From JAJECS01 sp965262745 (lineage in GTDB: Bacteria; Chloroflexota; UBA11872), in contig OZ253558.1 in the NCBI GenBank assembly GCA_965262745.1, positions 3,100,001-3,164,000 of the forward strand: DNA of 64,000 bases, read 5' to 3'. Of this stretch, positions 42,128 through 51,110 are shown piece after piece. The translations under genes and the position numbers were made by a program. Position 1 is the first letter of the stretch. Every line of letters starts with the position of its first letter. The notes beneath the pieces are model-generated. The model saw only the letters and a program-made list of their open reading frames with translations, was not told the origin of the DNA and made no database searches.

Positions 42128-42216
42128 CTAAGTCGCCAGGGTCTCGCGCAAGAGCCGGCCGATATGGCGCAGGGTGTCGGGCCGCAGCAGGCCGAAGTTG
42201 TAGACCGCCACGCGGT
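42128..42216. repeat. right direct repeat (intact 3' end of the TIM-barrel gene)
   Basis: The 89-bp partner of 39579-39667, same orientation, 79 of 89 positions identical, forming the right border of the restriction-modification islet. Confidence 0.88.
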
Positions 42217-43306
42217 CGACGGACAGTTGCGCAATGCGGTCGAGGCGGGCGGCGAACTCTGAAGCGCCGGGATTGAGCGCGTCGGAGCCCCACTGGCTGA
42301 CTACCAACTCGATCTCCCGCCGGGCCGACTGCGCCAGCGCCACTTGTCTCTTGGCCTCATCCGGCTCGTCGGTCGGGTCCGGCAGCAGCAGACCGTCGAT
42401 CCGGTCCAGCAGATCGGCCAGCCGCAGGCCCCGGGGGCTCCAGCCGGCGGATGCGTCGGTCACTCCGAGGTGTGTTCCCGTCCCGCGCAGCGCCCGCTGC
42501 ACGCCTTCCACCAGGCGCGTCGCCGTTTGCTCGCGGGCTTCCAGGTAGCCGCGGAACTCCTCGTCCGCCTCGCCGCGCGCCGCGACAAGCGTCTCCAGGT
42601 CGCCAGAACCTTGTTTGCTCGACAGGCGATCGCGCAGCTCTCGCGTAACGCCCGCGCGCACCTCGACCGCGTCCACGCCGTGCACCCGCGCCGCGGTCAG
42701 ACAGTTGTCGCAGAAGCACATCCCGGCCAGAAATCGAGTCCACGGATCGAGGTCGATCAGGATGCGCTCGCGCACCCACCCGTAGGCGAAGTCCGAGTGA
42801 CCGGCGCGCTCGAGCATCGCGCTGTGCACCGGATACTGATCGCACAGATCGGCCACCAGCGCTGCCAGATACTCCTGCACGTCCGGGCTTGCCGGGCAGG
42901 TCTGGGCAAAGCTGCGCGCGCCGAAGGCGTTCTCAACCGCCACGTCCGGGTAGGCGCGAGCCATCCAGGGCTGGAACATGCCGATGACCCAGGCATTGAG
43001 CTGGATGCCGCGCGCCGGCGCCTGCTCGGCGGCCTGCCCGAAGGCCTGTAGCACCTCCGGCTCCCTGAAGAGGTCGGGCCTGATGCGCCCATACCGCACC
43101 GCGCGGGCCGGAAAGTACACGCCGCCCTGCTCGGAGTAGAAGATCGAGCGCCGCAGATTGCGCGGTGAGAAGGTCGATATCGCGTGGTAGTTGGGGCACA
43201 ACTCGACCGCGTCGAACCCCGCGTCCCGCAGCCAGTCCAGCGCCGCCGGCACGCCCTCGTCGGCCAGGTCCCACGGATATGCCCAGACCGATACTCGCGG
43301 GCGCAT
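42128..43306 (-). CDS. uncharacterised TIM-barrel protein (glycosidase-like)
   Basis: A 392-residue protein starting MRPRVSVWAYPWDLADEGVP, with DWLRDAGFDAVELCPNYHAI, then IQLNAWVIGMFQPW and CFCDNCLTAARVHG (a CxxC pair), and DRIDGLLLP. The strand-turn pattern suggests a (beta/alpha)8 barrel like some glycoside hydrolases, and the Cys cluster is seen in putative alpha-amylase-like hypotheticals. No catalytic pair can be assigned. Its 3' 89 bp are duplicated at 39579, where the islet is bounded. Confidence 0.6.
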   Translation of the reverse strand: MRPRVSVWAYPWDLADEGVPAALDWLRDAGFDAVELCPNYHAISTFSPRNLRRSIFYSEQGGVYFPARAVRYGRIRPDLFREPEVLQAFGQAAEQAPARGIQLNAWVIGMFQPWMARAYPDVAVENAFGARSFAQTCPASPDVQEYLAALVADLCDQYPVHSAMLERAGHSDFAYGWVRERILIDLDPWTRFLAGMCFCDNCLTAARVHGVDAVEVRAGVTRELRDRLSSKQGSGDLETLVAARGEADEEFRGYLEAREQTATRLVEGVQRALRGTGTHLGVTDASAGWSPRGLRLADLLDRIDGLLLPDPTDEPDEAKRQVALAQSARREIELVVSQWGSDALNPGASEFAARLDRIAQLSVDRVAVYNFGLLRPDTLRHIGRLLRETLAT

Positions 43307-43482
43307 GGCGATCTCCTTGCGGTTGCGGGTCTATCCTAAGTTGCCAGGCAAGAGTTGGCGGCTGCGCGGCTGCTTCGGCCCCAGAATGCCCCAGAACATC
43401 ACGAGCAACGCGCGACGCAAGGCGACTGCCCTGCAGCATAGGTACGGCCGGTCAGATTCCGTATAGACTCGGTTGCCCTCTA

Positions 43483-43498
43483 GTATCCCGAAGGATAC
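43483..43498. promoter_or_regulatory. operator-like inverted repeat ahead of toxin-antitoxin module
   Basis: GTATCC-CGAA-GGATAC, six-base perfect arms, 9 bp before the GTG of the RelE-like gene. Probably the autoregulatory site of the antitoxin. Confidence 0.5.
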
Positions 43499-43507
43499 AC
43501 TTGGGCG

Positions 43508-43801
43508 GTGCTGATCGAGGTTCGCCAGACCGATGTGTATACGCGCTGGTTCAGCAGGCTGCGAGATCGACGGGCGCGGGCGCGCATCGACTTGCGCATT
43601 CGGCGACTGTCGTTTGGCAACCCCGGGGACGTCCGGCCGGTTGGTGCGGGCGTCTCGGAGTAGCGCATTGACTAGGGACCGGGCTACCGCGTGTACTTCG
43701 TGCGGCGCGGATCGGCTCTGGTGATATTGCTCGCCGGCGGTGACAAGAGCAGCCAGCAGCGGGACATCACGAGGGCGCGAGATCTCGCGCGAGGGCTGTA
43801 G
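43508..43801 (+). pseudogene. RelE/HigB-like toxin with two in-frame TAG codons
   Basis: Reading from GTG at 43508 gives LIEVRQTDVYTRWFSRLRDR, then SFGNPGDVRPVGAGVSE, TAG, RID, TAG, GPGYRVYFVRRGSALVILLA and GGDKSSQQRDITRARDLARG. This is the TIGR02683-type addiction toxin. The stops (43661-43663 and 43673-43675) replace positions normally Leu and Tyr in GVSELRIDYGPGYRVYF, each one base away from a sense codon (TTG, TAC/TAT). The rest is in perfect frame to a normal stop. The toxin is presumably inactive unless amber is read through. Confidence 0.8.
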
Positions 43802-43813
43802 AAGGAAAGAGAC

Positions 43814-44101
43814 ATGGCAACGACACCGACGCATCCGTGGGATCCAGCACATCACCTGGAGACCGACGAGGACATCGTCGCCTATCTCGAAGCCGCATTC
43901 GAGGACGGTGACCCGACACTCATCGCAGCCGCCCTGGGCGACATCGCCAGAGCCCGGGGCATGACGGAAGTTGCCGCGGAGGCCGGGCTCGGCCGGGAGA
44001 GTCTCTACAAAGCGCTCTCGCCGAACGGCAACCCGGAATTCGCCACCGTGCTCAAGGTGATGCACGCCCTGGGCCTGCGGCTGCACGCGTCGGCTGACTA
44101 G
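43814..44101 (+). CDS. addiction-module antidote (HigA-type HTH)
   Basis: A 95-residue antitoxin: HHLETDEDIVAYLEAAFEDG, then LIAAALGDIARARGMTEVAA and EAGLGRESLYKALSPNGNPE, FATVLKVMHALGLRL. This is the XRE-like antidote of RelE-type modules (TIGR02684). AAGGA lies at 43802-43806 ahead of the ATG. It is intact although its toxin is interrupted. Confidence 0.9.
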   Translation: MATTPTHPWDPAHHLETDEDIVAYLEAAFEDGDPTLIAAALGDIARARGMTEVAAEAGLGRESLYKALSPNGNPEFATVLKVMHALGLRLHASAD

Positions 44102-44186
44102 TGACCGCGGCACAACGTCCGCTCGTGGTCCGAGCCGTCCATAATGGCCCGCAGCGTGCAGCCACGCGTTTCAAGGAAGCATCCCA

Positions 44187-45125
44187 ATGAGCCAGGGGCG
44201 AACGGTTTACCTGAACGGCCAATTCGTGCCCGAAGCCGACGCGCGGGTGTCGGTCTTCGATTCGGCGCTGGTGTGGGGCGACATGGTGTTCGAGACCACG
44301 CGGTCGTTTGGGCAACGGCCGTTCAAGCTGCGGGCGCACCTGGAGCGGTTGGGCGCGTCGATGGTTGCCAGCGACATCGATTGCGGGCTGACGCTGGGCG
44401 AGCTGGAGGAGGCCACCGAGGAATTGGTGCGCCGCAACCTGCCGCTCTATCCGCCGGACGTCGACTTCACCGTCGTGCACAACGTGTCGCCGGGCGTCTT
44501 CGCGCTGTATGCGGAGGCGGCGCCGGAGGCCGGCCGCCCGACGGTGGCGATCCACACCTGGCCGCTGATTCCCTACATCGGGCCGATGGCGGACTGGTTC
44601 GACTCCGGCGTGCGGGCGCACGTGCCGCGGCAGCATGCGATCCCCGGGCGCCTGCTCGATCCCAAGGTCAAGAGCCGCTCGCGCATGCACTACCGGCTGG
44701 CGCTCAACGAGGCCCAGCGGCAAAGCGCCGATACCTGGGCGGTGCTGGTCGACGAGGACGGCTACCTGACCGAGGGCACCGGCTCGAACTTTTTCATCGT
44801 CCGCGACGGCGTGCTGCTCACGCCCGAGCCGCGGCACATCCTGCGCGGCGTGACGCGGCAGAGCATTCTGGACCTGGCCGGCGAGATCGGCGTGCCCGTG
44901 CGCGAGGCCAACCTCGAGCCCTACGACGTCATCGACGCGCAGGAAGCGTTCTTCGCCTCCACGCCGTTCGTCATCATGCCCGCCACGCGCTTCAACGACC
45001 GTCCGGTGGGCGACGGCGCGGTGGGGCCGATCACAGCCCGCCTGCTGGACGCCTTCAGCGAGACCGTGGGAGTGGATATCGTGGCGCAGGCTAAGGCCTA
45101 CGGCCGCCAACTTCGCGCCGGCTAG
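44187..45125 (+). CDS. class IV aminotransferase (branched-chain type)
   Basis: A 312-residue PLP enzyme. VYLNGQFVPEADARVSVFDS and ALVWGDMVFETTRSF open it; the PLP lysine is in DPKVKSRSRMHYRLALNEAQ, and DGYLTEGTGSNFFIV plus RGVTRQSILDLA complete the class IV signature. It could be IlvE, a D-amino-acid aminotransferase or aminodeoxychorismate lyase; the overall length and TEGTGSNFF favour a branched-chain-like transaminase. Confidence 0.87.
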   Translation: MSQGRTVYLNGQFVPEADARVSVFDSALVWGDMVFETTRSFGQRPFKLRAHLERLGASMVASDIDCGLTLGELEEATEELVRRNLPLYPPDVDFTVVHNVSPGVFALYAEAAPEAGRPTVAIHTWPLIPYIGPMADWFDSGVRAHVPRQHAIPGRLLDPKVKSRSRMHYRLALNEAQRQSADTWAVLVDEDGYLTEGTGSNFFIVRDGVLLTPEPRHILRGVTRQSILDLAGEIGVPVREANLEPYDVIDAQEAFFASTPFVIMPATRFNDRPVGDGAVGPITARLLDAFSETVGVDIVAQAKAYGRQLRAG

Positions 45126-45425
45126 CTAAGCGTCGGCGGGGCTGCCCCGCAGGTTGTGCGTGATCGCGCCTACGACGCCCGCGCGGGAATAACAAAGGTG
45201 GCCGGCATGCGGTTGAAGCATCGTGGTCAAGCTGTGGAACTCCTTATGCCCCGTGATCCGGCCGCATGCTCTGGCATCCCAGCGGCGCGCCGATGATTGC
45301 AGGCCAGCCGCCGGGGTGGGAATCGACGCATCGTTTATGAGATACGATCTCAATAATATTGGGGCGATCGTTGACAATAGCTTCATTGGGTCGGCTTCCG
45401 CGGCGACCAATCATCCTGGAGTGCA
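45126..45425. other. 300-bp gap with an operator-like inverted repeat
   Basis: The longest coding-free stretch in this part. It includes TGAGAT-ACG-ATCTCA at 45338-45352, an AT-rich run (CAATAATATT) directly after, and TTGACA at 45371-45376, which could be a -35 element for the M23 peptidase gene though no good -10 follows. No ORF or structured RNA is recognised. Confidence 0.45.
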
Positions 45426-46733
45426 ATGACTGAACCAGCGGCTGTGACGCCCCCGCACCTGTGGCGGCCCGGCCAGGGAATCAGCCGGCGTGCCCTAGTG
45501 GGCGGAGCGCTCATCGGCGCGGCGGCGGTGGCCGCGACGCCGTTGCTCGTGCGCTCGGTCACCGAGGAAGAGATCGAGGCCACCGAGCAGGACATCGACC
45601 GCGTGGATGATGAGCGGAGCGCGGCCGAGGCGCTCGTGGCGGCCGCCGTCGCCCGCGGGGGAACGTTGCAGCAGCAACTCGCCGTCATCGACCGCGACCG
45701 CTTTGTGGCCGCCGAGCGGCTGATCCAAGTCAAGCGGGAGCTCGAGACGGTGGAGCTTGAGGTCTTTGATATCAACCAGTCGATCGGTCAGCTCAACGTC
45801 GCGCTGGCCAGCGAGACGACCGAGCTGGAGCGCAAGGCGCGGTCCCTCTACAAGGCGGGGCGAACCACCCTGCTGGAGACGGTCCTGGCTGCCGAGTCAT
45901 TCGCGAGCGCGCTCGACCGCGCGGCGGCGCTCGAGCGGTTGCTGACGCGCGGCGTCGCCGACATCGACCAGCTCCGCTCGCGGCGAAACGAGGTGCAGCT
46001 GCGCACCGCCGACCTGACGGCCCGTTTGGACCGGCAGCAGGAGCTTCAGGCCGAGGCCGAGACGATCGAGGCCGAACTCGCGCGCCGGGCTGAGGAGCAG
46101 CGCGACCTCATCTTCAGCGTGCAGCAGGAGCAGGCGGAACGTGAGGAAGACGTGAGGGTCTTCACGGCCGAGGCGGAAGCCATCGCCTACCGCGTCAGGC
46201 TCTTGCGCGACATTCGCGCGCGGGAGCTCGTTGAGCTGGAGCGTCGGCGGCGTGCCGCCGAGGTGCTGGAGCAGGCACAGAGGCTCGCCAGCAAGGTCAT
46301 CACCGTGCAGGGCCCGGCCGCGGCTGGGCCTTATATCTGGCCGCTGCTGGGCCTCATCACCACCGAGTTCGGCGGGTGCACCTTCGGGCAGTGTCCGCAC
46401 TTCGGCACGGACATTGCCGCCTCGTCGGGCACGCCGATCGTGGCGGCGAACGACGGCGTGGTGCTGGCGGCGGGGCTGGTCGTGCCGGGCGACCGGCGGG
46501 CCTCCTACGGCATGATCGTGATCATCGCGCACAGCGAAACCGAAGAAACCCTCTACGCGCACCTGGACGATCTCACGTGGCCGCCGCCGGTCGCGCCGGG
46601 GCAGTTCGTGAGCCGCGGTCAGACGATCGGCTTCGTCGGCCTCACGGGTTGGACCACCGGTCCCCACCTGCATCTGGAGTACCGCCTCAACGGCCGCGCG
46701 CTCAACCCCAGGGATGTGCTCGGCTGGCCATAG
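45426..46733 (+). CDS. M23 peptidase with coiled coil (EnvC/NlpD-like), exported
   Basis: A 435-residue cell-wall protein. The N-terminus ISRRALVGGALIGAAAVAAT is a Tat-like or uncleaved membrane signal. Residues ~40-290 form a long heptad coiled coil rich in Glu/Arg/Ala. The C-terminal LytM/M23 domain has CPHFGTDIAASSGTPIVAAN, VVIIAHSE-like IVIIAHSETEETLYAH, and TTGPHLHLEYRLNG with the HxH zinc ligands. It would cut or regulate cutting of peptidoglycan during division. The metal residues look complete, so activity is expected. Confidence 0.9.
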   Translation: MTEPAAVTPPHLWRPGQGISRRALVGGALIGAAAVAATPLLVRSVTEEEIEATEQDIDRVDDERSAAEALVAAAVARGGTLQQQLAVIDRDRFVAAERLIQVKRELETVELEVFDINQSIGQLNVALASETTELERKARSLYKAGRTTLLETVLAAESFASALDRAAALERLLTRGVADIDQLRSRRNEVQLRTADLTARLDRQQELQAEAETIEAELARRAEEQRDLIFSVQQEQAEREEDVRVFTAEAEAIAYRVRLLRDIRARELVELERRRRAAEVLEQAQRLASKVITVQGPAAAGPYIWPLLGLITTEFGGCTFGQCPHFGTDIAASSGTPIVAANDGVVLAAGLVVPGDRRASYGMIVIIAHSETEETLYAHLDDLTWPPPVAPGQFVSRGQTIGFVGLTGWTTGPHLHLEYRLNGRALNPRDVLGWP

Positions 46734-46880
46734 CTCCCACATAGCTTGCCGACCGCGGGCAGCCCGCCATGAGCGGAGCCGCCTCAGCCCGGACCCTGGG
46801 GGCCGCGGCGCGCGCCTCCTTCAGGTTGTCGCTGGCGTGCGTGAAAGCTAGACCCTGGCCCGTGACGCCGGTACGCCCAC

Positions 46881-47216
46881 TCAGTCGAGGCGACGGTAGA
46901 AGCACGTCCGCTCGCCCGTGTGGCAGGCGGGTCCGGCCGGGTGGACCTTCACGACCAGGGCATCGCCATCGCAGTCGACCTGGATTGACGCCACGGTCAG
47001 CACGTTGCCCGAGGTGGCGCCCTTGTGCCAGAGCTCCTGACGGCTGCGGCTCCAGAACCAAGCCTCGCCCGACTCGCGCGTGCGCGCCAGCGACTCGCGG
47101 TTCATGTAGGCGAGCATCAGGACCTCACCAGTGACCGCGTCCTGGCAAATGGCCGGCACCAGCCCGCGATCGTCGAACGCGGGCTGTGCGGTCTCGGCCG
47201 GCTCGGAAGCAGCCAT
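46881..47216 (-). CDS. hisI: phosphoribosyl-AMP cyclohydrolase
   Basis: A 111-residue HisI that opens the ring of phosphoribosyl-AMP in histidine synthesis. AICQDAVTGEVLMLAYMNRE, RESGEAWFWSRSRQELWHKG, VDCDGDALVVKVHPAGPACH and TGERTCFYRRL are hallmark segments; the Cys and Asp residues bind Zn and Mg. It lacks the HisE half. No other his gene is beside it. Confidence 0.95.
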   Translation of the reverse strand: MAASEPAETAQPAFDDRGLVPAICQDAVTGEVLMLAYMNRESLARTRESGEAWFWSRSRQELWHKGATSGNVLTVASIQVDCDGDALVVKVHPAGPACHTGERTCFYRRLD

Positions 47217-47255
47217 GGCGAAAGTCCTCGCGGACGTGATGTCCGGGCCGCCCGA

Positions 47256-47963
47256 CTAGACGGCCGCCTTCATCGTCACGTATTGGGCTTCCATCGTCGC
47301 GTTGGCCGCCAGCGTGGCGTCGAGACAATCGGCCAGCGTCTCCAGAGCTGCCTGGGGGATGGCGACGAGCGCGTACGCGTCCGGAATCTCGGTGAACGTG
47401 CGCATGCCGATGCAGCCCAGCGAGACCGACGCCGCGCCGCGGGCCTCAGCCGTGGGCAGCACGCCGCAGGCGGGCCGGCCGAATACGGCATCTCCCGAAC
47501 CGGTCCAGAGGGTGCCGCCGAGGCTCTCCTCGAGATACATCGTCTGCTTGGGTGTCAGCCACAGGATGACGTTGTCGGGCTCAAGCGGAAACTCGGCCAG
47601 CGGGCCGTACACCGCGCCCCGCGGTCCTGGATCGAAATGGGGAATGTGTGCGACCTCTTCCTCGCGGATATAGGCCACGGCGCACATGTTGCCGACCAGG
47701 CCCATGAGCTCTTCCTGCTTGGCCACGGGCAGCTCGAAGCCCATCACCATTGCCCCGATGGGACAGTTCATGTGGGCCGCCTCGTCGGCAAAGAACACCT
47801 GCCGCTCTGCCCGGCGCCAAAACGTGCACGCCGACGGCACGTCTTCGGTCCACACCGCGGTCGCCGACGGCGGCGCGTCTACCCGGGCGACGGCCACCGG
47901 TGGGTAGTCCAGGTCAAAGGCGGTCTGGAGACGGGTCGCCAGGTCGGCATAGGGCGTGGCCAT
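47256..47963 (-). CDS. DUF169-family protein
   Basis: A 235-residue protein of the DUF169 family: YPPVAVARVD, ACTFWRRAERQVFFADEAAH, NCPIGAMVMGFELP, VILWLTPKQTMYLEES and GCIGMRTFTEIPDAYALVAI. Conserved Cys residues (ACTF, NCPIG, GRPACG, LGCIG) hint at a metal or redox centre, but the biochemical role is unknown. The ATG at 47963 begins the conserved region. It sits between hisI and fur on the same strand. Confidence 0.85.
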   Translation of the reverse strand: MATPYADLATRLQTAFDLDYPPVAVARVDAPPSATAVWTEDVPSACTFWRRAERQVFFADEAAHMNCPIGAMVMGFELPVAKQEELMGLVGNMCAVAYIREEEVAHIPHFDPGPRGAVYGPLAEFPLEPDNVILWLTPKQTMYLEESLGGTLWTGSGDAVFGRPACGVLPTAEARGAASVSLGCIGMRTFTEIPDAYALVAIPQAALETLADCLDATLAANATMEAQYVTMKAAV

Positions 47964-48115
47964 AGTGCAGACTCCAAGAGTGGGGCGCACGCCGGTGTCA
48001 GCAGGCGAACGCCGCCGGTGTCGATGGGTAGTCTCTCGATGGTGACACACCGTGCGCGAAGACTCCCAGCACCGTCGGCTGGCGCGTCTGTGACGCTGGT
48101 GATTCCTACGGTTTG

Positions 48116-48556
48116 CTAGGTCGCGCTGCTGTGGCACGCCCCGCAAAGGCCAAAGACCTCGAGCACGTGCCCGGTAATGGCGAACCCCGTCCGCCGCTCG
48201 ATCTCGGTGGTGGTGGTGGTGTCGAATGTGCAGCTGTCGATGAGGGCGACCGAGCTGCATTGCTCGCACACCACGTGGTGCTGATCGGGCGTCCGGCGCG
48301 CCAGATAGCGGTGCTGCTCGGGTGAGGGATGCACGGTTTCCACCGCGTCGATATCGCGCAGCAGGTCCAGCGTGCGATAGACGGTGCTCCGCGACGCATC
48401 GCCGTCGGATCGCCGCACGGCGGTGACCAACTCTTCCGCCGACATGCCGGCCGGCGCCGCATCGATCTCCGCCAGAATCAGACGCCGCTGGTCGGTGACG
48501 CGGCCGCCGGCGCTCCGCAAGGCGGCGAGCGTGCGACTGATCCAGGTTGAGGTCAT
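48116..48556 (-). CDS. fur: Fur-family metalloregulator
   Basis: A 146-residue regulator. The winged helix spans RVTDQRRLILAEIDAAPAGM to SRSTVYRTLDLLRDI; the dimer domain has HHVVCEQCSSVALIDSC and CGACHSSAT, giving two CxxC pairs for structural zinc. Whether it senses iron (Fur), zinc (Zur) or peroxide (PerR) is not decidable. Start is the ATG at 48556; it diverges from cfa across about 80-140 bp. Confidence 0.92.
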   Translation of the reverse strand: MTSTWISRTLAALRSAGGRVTDQRRLILAEIDAAPAGMSAEELVTAVRRSDGDASRSTVYRTLDLLRDIDAVETVHPSPEQHRYLARRTPDQHHVVCEQCSSVALIDSCTFDTTTTTEIERRTGFAITGHVLEVFGLCGACHSSAT

Positions 48557-48695
48557 GGCAGGCGTGTTGGCACAACGGCTGAAAGCGGTGCGGCGCACCC
48601 CAATTGTACGGCTTTTTGGGGTAAGCCTGAGATCGTGATTGTCACCGAAGTCGCTCGGCGACGATGGCCGCGCGGTGCAACCGCAGTCGCCGGGC

Positions 48696-50024
48696 ATGGC
48701 CTCGCCCCGGTCTGCGCCGAGCGCTGCTAGGTTGCGTGGCACAATTCGTGCTGCGCTTCCGACGGCTGAGCCTCATCGCTCGAAGATTACTAACCTCGTC
48801 CAGGCCGCGGCCGGCGCCGTCATCTTCCGCGGCCTCCGTCAGTGGTCCGGCAGCACGCTGCGGATCGAGCTCCCCGACGGGTCGCGGCGCGATTTCGGCC
48901 CGAGCGATGCTCCCCGCCGGGTTCTCGTGCGCGTTCACCACCCGCGCTTATTCACCCGGATGCTGCTGGGAGGAACCACCGGCGCTGGTGAGTCCTACAT
49001 GGCCGGCGAGTGGTCCAGCGACGACCTCACGGCCCTGCTGCAGGAGGTGCTGCGAAACGGCTCGCGGCTGCGGCTGGACTCGCACACTAGTCTCGTCGCG
49101 CGCCTGCTGAACACCTCGCGCCACCGGCTGCGGGTCAACACCATGACCGGCAGCGAGCGCAACATCCAGGCGCACTACGACCTTGGCAATGAATTCTTCC
49201 GGCTCTTCCTCGACAAGTCCCTGACGTATTCGTGCGCGCGCTGGCCGGAAGGCTGCGACAACCTCGCCGAAGCACAACAGACCAAGCTGCAGGACATTTG
49301 CGACAAGCTTGGCCTTAGCCCCGAGCACCACGTCTTGGAGATCGGCAGCGGCTGGGGCGGCTTCGCCCTGCATGCCGCCCGCACCACGGGATGCCGCGTG
49401 ACCGGTGTCACGATCTCGCGCGAGCAACTTGCGTTGTCACGGCGACTCGCGACGGAGGCGGGCCTGGGCGACCGCGTCGATATCCAGTATTGCGACTACC
49501 GCGACATCGAGGGGAAATTCGACCGGGTTGTGTCCGTCGAAATGTTCGAGGCCGTGGGGCAGGCCTACTGGCGCCAGTTCTTCGAGGCGTGCGAGCGCGT
49601 CTTGCGGCCTGGCGGGCGAATGCTGTTGCAGACCATCGCAATTCCCGACGCGGACATTCACGTGCCCTATCGCGGCGCCGGATGGATCAGCCGTTACATC
49701 TTCCCGGGCGGACTGCTGCCCGCCATGTGCGAGATCGCCGAGGCGACCGCGACGCCGCGCCGCGCCCTTGCCGTCCGGCGCGTGGATGAGATCGGCCCCC
49801 ACTACGTGCGTATGCTGGATGCGTGGCGCTCCCGCTTCTGGAGCCGCATCGACGACGTGCGGCGGTTGGGGTTCGACGAGCCGTTCGTGCGGATGTGGGA
49901 CTTCTACCTGGCATCGTGCTCGGCGGCTTTCGCAGCCGGGCATGTCCGCGATGTTCAAGTGCTGCTCGAGCGCGTGCGGGATTCCGCAATGTCGAGGAAA
50001 CATCCCGTCACTGCCGTCGGCTAG
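48696..50024 (+). CDS. cfa: cyclopropane-fatty-acyl-phospholipid synthase
   Basis: About 442 residues. It adds a methylene from SAM across double bonds in membrane lipids. QAHYDLGNEFFRLFLDKSLT, the SAM motif VLEIGSGWGGFALHAARTTG, YCDYRDIEGKFDRVVSVEMF and SRYIFPGGLLPAM are diagnostic. The ATG at 48696 is chosen over TTG at 48639. A fatty-acid desaturase follows, which could make its substrate. Confidence 0.93.
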   Translation: MASPRSAPSAARLRGTIRAALPTAEPHRSKITNLVQAAAGAVIFRGLRQWSGSTLRIELPDGSRRDFGPSDAPRRVLVRVHHPRLFTRMLLGGTTGAGESYMAGEWSSDDLTALLQEVLRNGSRLRLDSHTSLVARLLNTSRHRLRVNTMTGSERNIQAHYDLGNEFFRLFLDKSLTYSCARWPEGCDNLAEAQQTKLQDICDKLGLSPEHHVLEIGSGWGGFALHAARTTGCRVTGVTISREQLALSRRLATEAGLGDRVDIQYCDYRDIEGKFDRVVSVEMFEAVGQAYWRQFFEACERVLRPGGRMLLQTIAIPDADIHVPYRGAGWISRYIFPGGLLPAMCEIAEATATPRRALAVRRVDEIGPHYVRMLDAWRSRFWSRIDDVRRLGFDEPFVRMWDFYLASCSAAFAAGHVRDVQVLLERVRDSAMSRKHPVTAVG

Positions 50025-50146
50025 CACCACTGCGGAAACATTCGTTTGAATGCGGCGGGTTGATCTCCCACCCTTTGTAGTGAAGGTCGCGTGCAAACGC
50101 GCTGCATCCCGAAGGTCGCCGTGACAACCAATGCCCGAGGCCGATC

Positions 50147-51058
50147 GTGACGTCTGAAGCCGCGCCTGTGATCCGGCGGGACGTTCCCAAGGCCGAAGCT
50201 TCTTCACGCCGGTCGGTCGTCACTCGCAATCTCCCCTTTGCGACCGTGCATGCCCTGGCGCTCACGGCGATTTGGACGGGCGTGAGTTGGCCGGCGGTGG
50301 TGGTGTGCCTGGGGCTCTATTGGATGCGCGTGTTTTTCATCACCGGCTTCTACCACCGCTACTTCTCGCATCGCAGCTATCGGACGTCGCGCGTGTTTCA
50401 GTCGGTGATCGCGTTTCTGGGCACGACGGCCATGCAGAAAGGCCCGCTGTGGTGGGCCGGGCATCACCGATTCCACCACCGGCACTCGGACGGCGAGGAG
50501 GACGTGCATTCGCCCCTGCGTGGCGGCTTCTGGTGGGCGCACGTCGGCTGGCTGATCCAAGTGAGCCGCGACGATACGCGCTGGGACGAGGTCAAGGACC
50601 TGGCCCGATTTCCGGAGTTGCGGTTCTTTGAGTCGCAATACCGCCTCGGCATGCTGGCGTTCGCGGGCGGCGTGATCGGCCTCGGATTCTGGCTGGAGCG
50701 GTCATTCCCGCAGACGGGCGTAACCTGGTTGCAGGTGCTCGTGTGGGGATTTGTCATCAGCACGCTGATGCTGTGGCACACCACCTATCTGATCAACTCC
50801 GGCGCTCATATGTGGGGCAACCGTCGCTTCGCCACCAATGACACGAGCCGCAACAACTTTTGGCTGGCGCTGGTCACCATGGGCGAGGGTTGGCATAACA
50901 ACCACCACCGCTATCCGGGGGCCGAGCGAAACGGGTTCTATTGGTACGAAGTCGACGTGACCCACTGGCTGCTCACGATGCTGAGTTGGCTCGGCCTGGT
51001 TTGGGACCTGCGGCGCCCGCCGCGCCACGTCTACGAGAGCGCCGCGCGCGAGCGCTAG
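50147..51058 (+). CDS. acyl-CoA (delta-9) fatty-acid desaturase
   Basis: A 303-residue membrane di-iron desaturase. The three histidine boxes are HRYFSH, HHRFHHRH and HNNHHRYPG, with four hydrophobic helices between them, the second pair at ~residues 160-205. It starts with GTG at 50147; the ATG at 50131 is out of frame. It inserts a cis double bond in a C16/C18 acyl chain, and the neighbouring cfa could modify the product. Confidence 0.94.
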   Translation: MTSEAAPVIRRDVPKAEASSRRSVVTRNLPFATVHALALTAIWTGVSWPAVVVCLGLYWMRVFFITGFYHRYFSHRSYRTSRVFQSVIAFLGTTAMQKGPLWWAGHHRFHHRHSDGEEDVHSPLRGGFWWAHVGWLIQVSRDDTRWDEVKDLARFPELRFFESQYRLGMLAFAGGVIGLGFWLERSFPQTGVTWLQVLVWGFVISTLMLWHTTYLINSGAHMWGNRRFATNDTSRNNFWLALVTMGEGWHNNHHRYPGAERNGFYWYEVDVTHWLLTMLSWLGLVWDLRRPPRHVYESAARER

Positions 51059-51081
51059 CTCCAAGGCACCCTCACAGCCTT

Positions 51082-51110
51082 GGCACGAAGGGCGCTTCGC
51101 GAACCGCCCC
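51082..51110. repeat. REP-like intergenic repeat, copy 7 (degenerate)
   Basis: GGCACGAAGGGCGCTTCGCG followed by AACCGCCCC, related to copies 5 and 6 (GGCGCTTCGCGAA core), in the gap after the desaturase gene. Confidence 0.6.

Noticed and set aside
45371..45400. Sigma-70 promoter ahead of the M23 peptidase
   Set aside because: TTGACA is present but no acceptable -10 lies 16-18 bp downstream, so I did not call a promoter.
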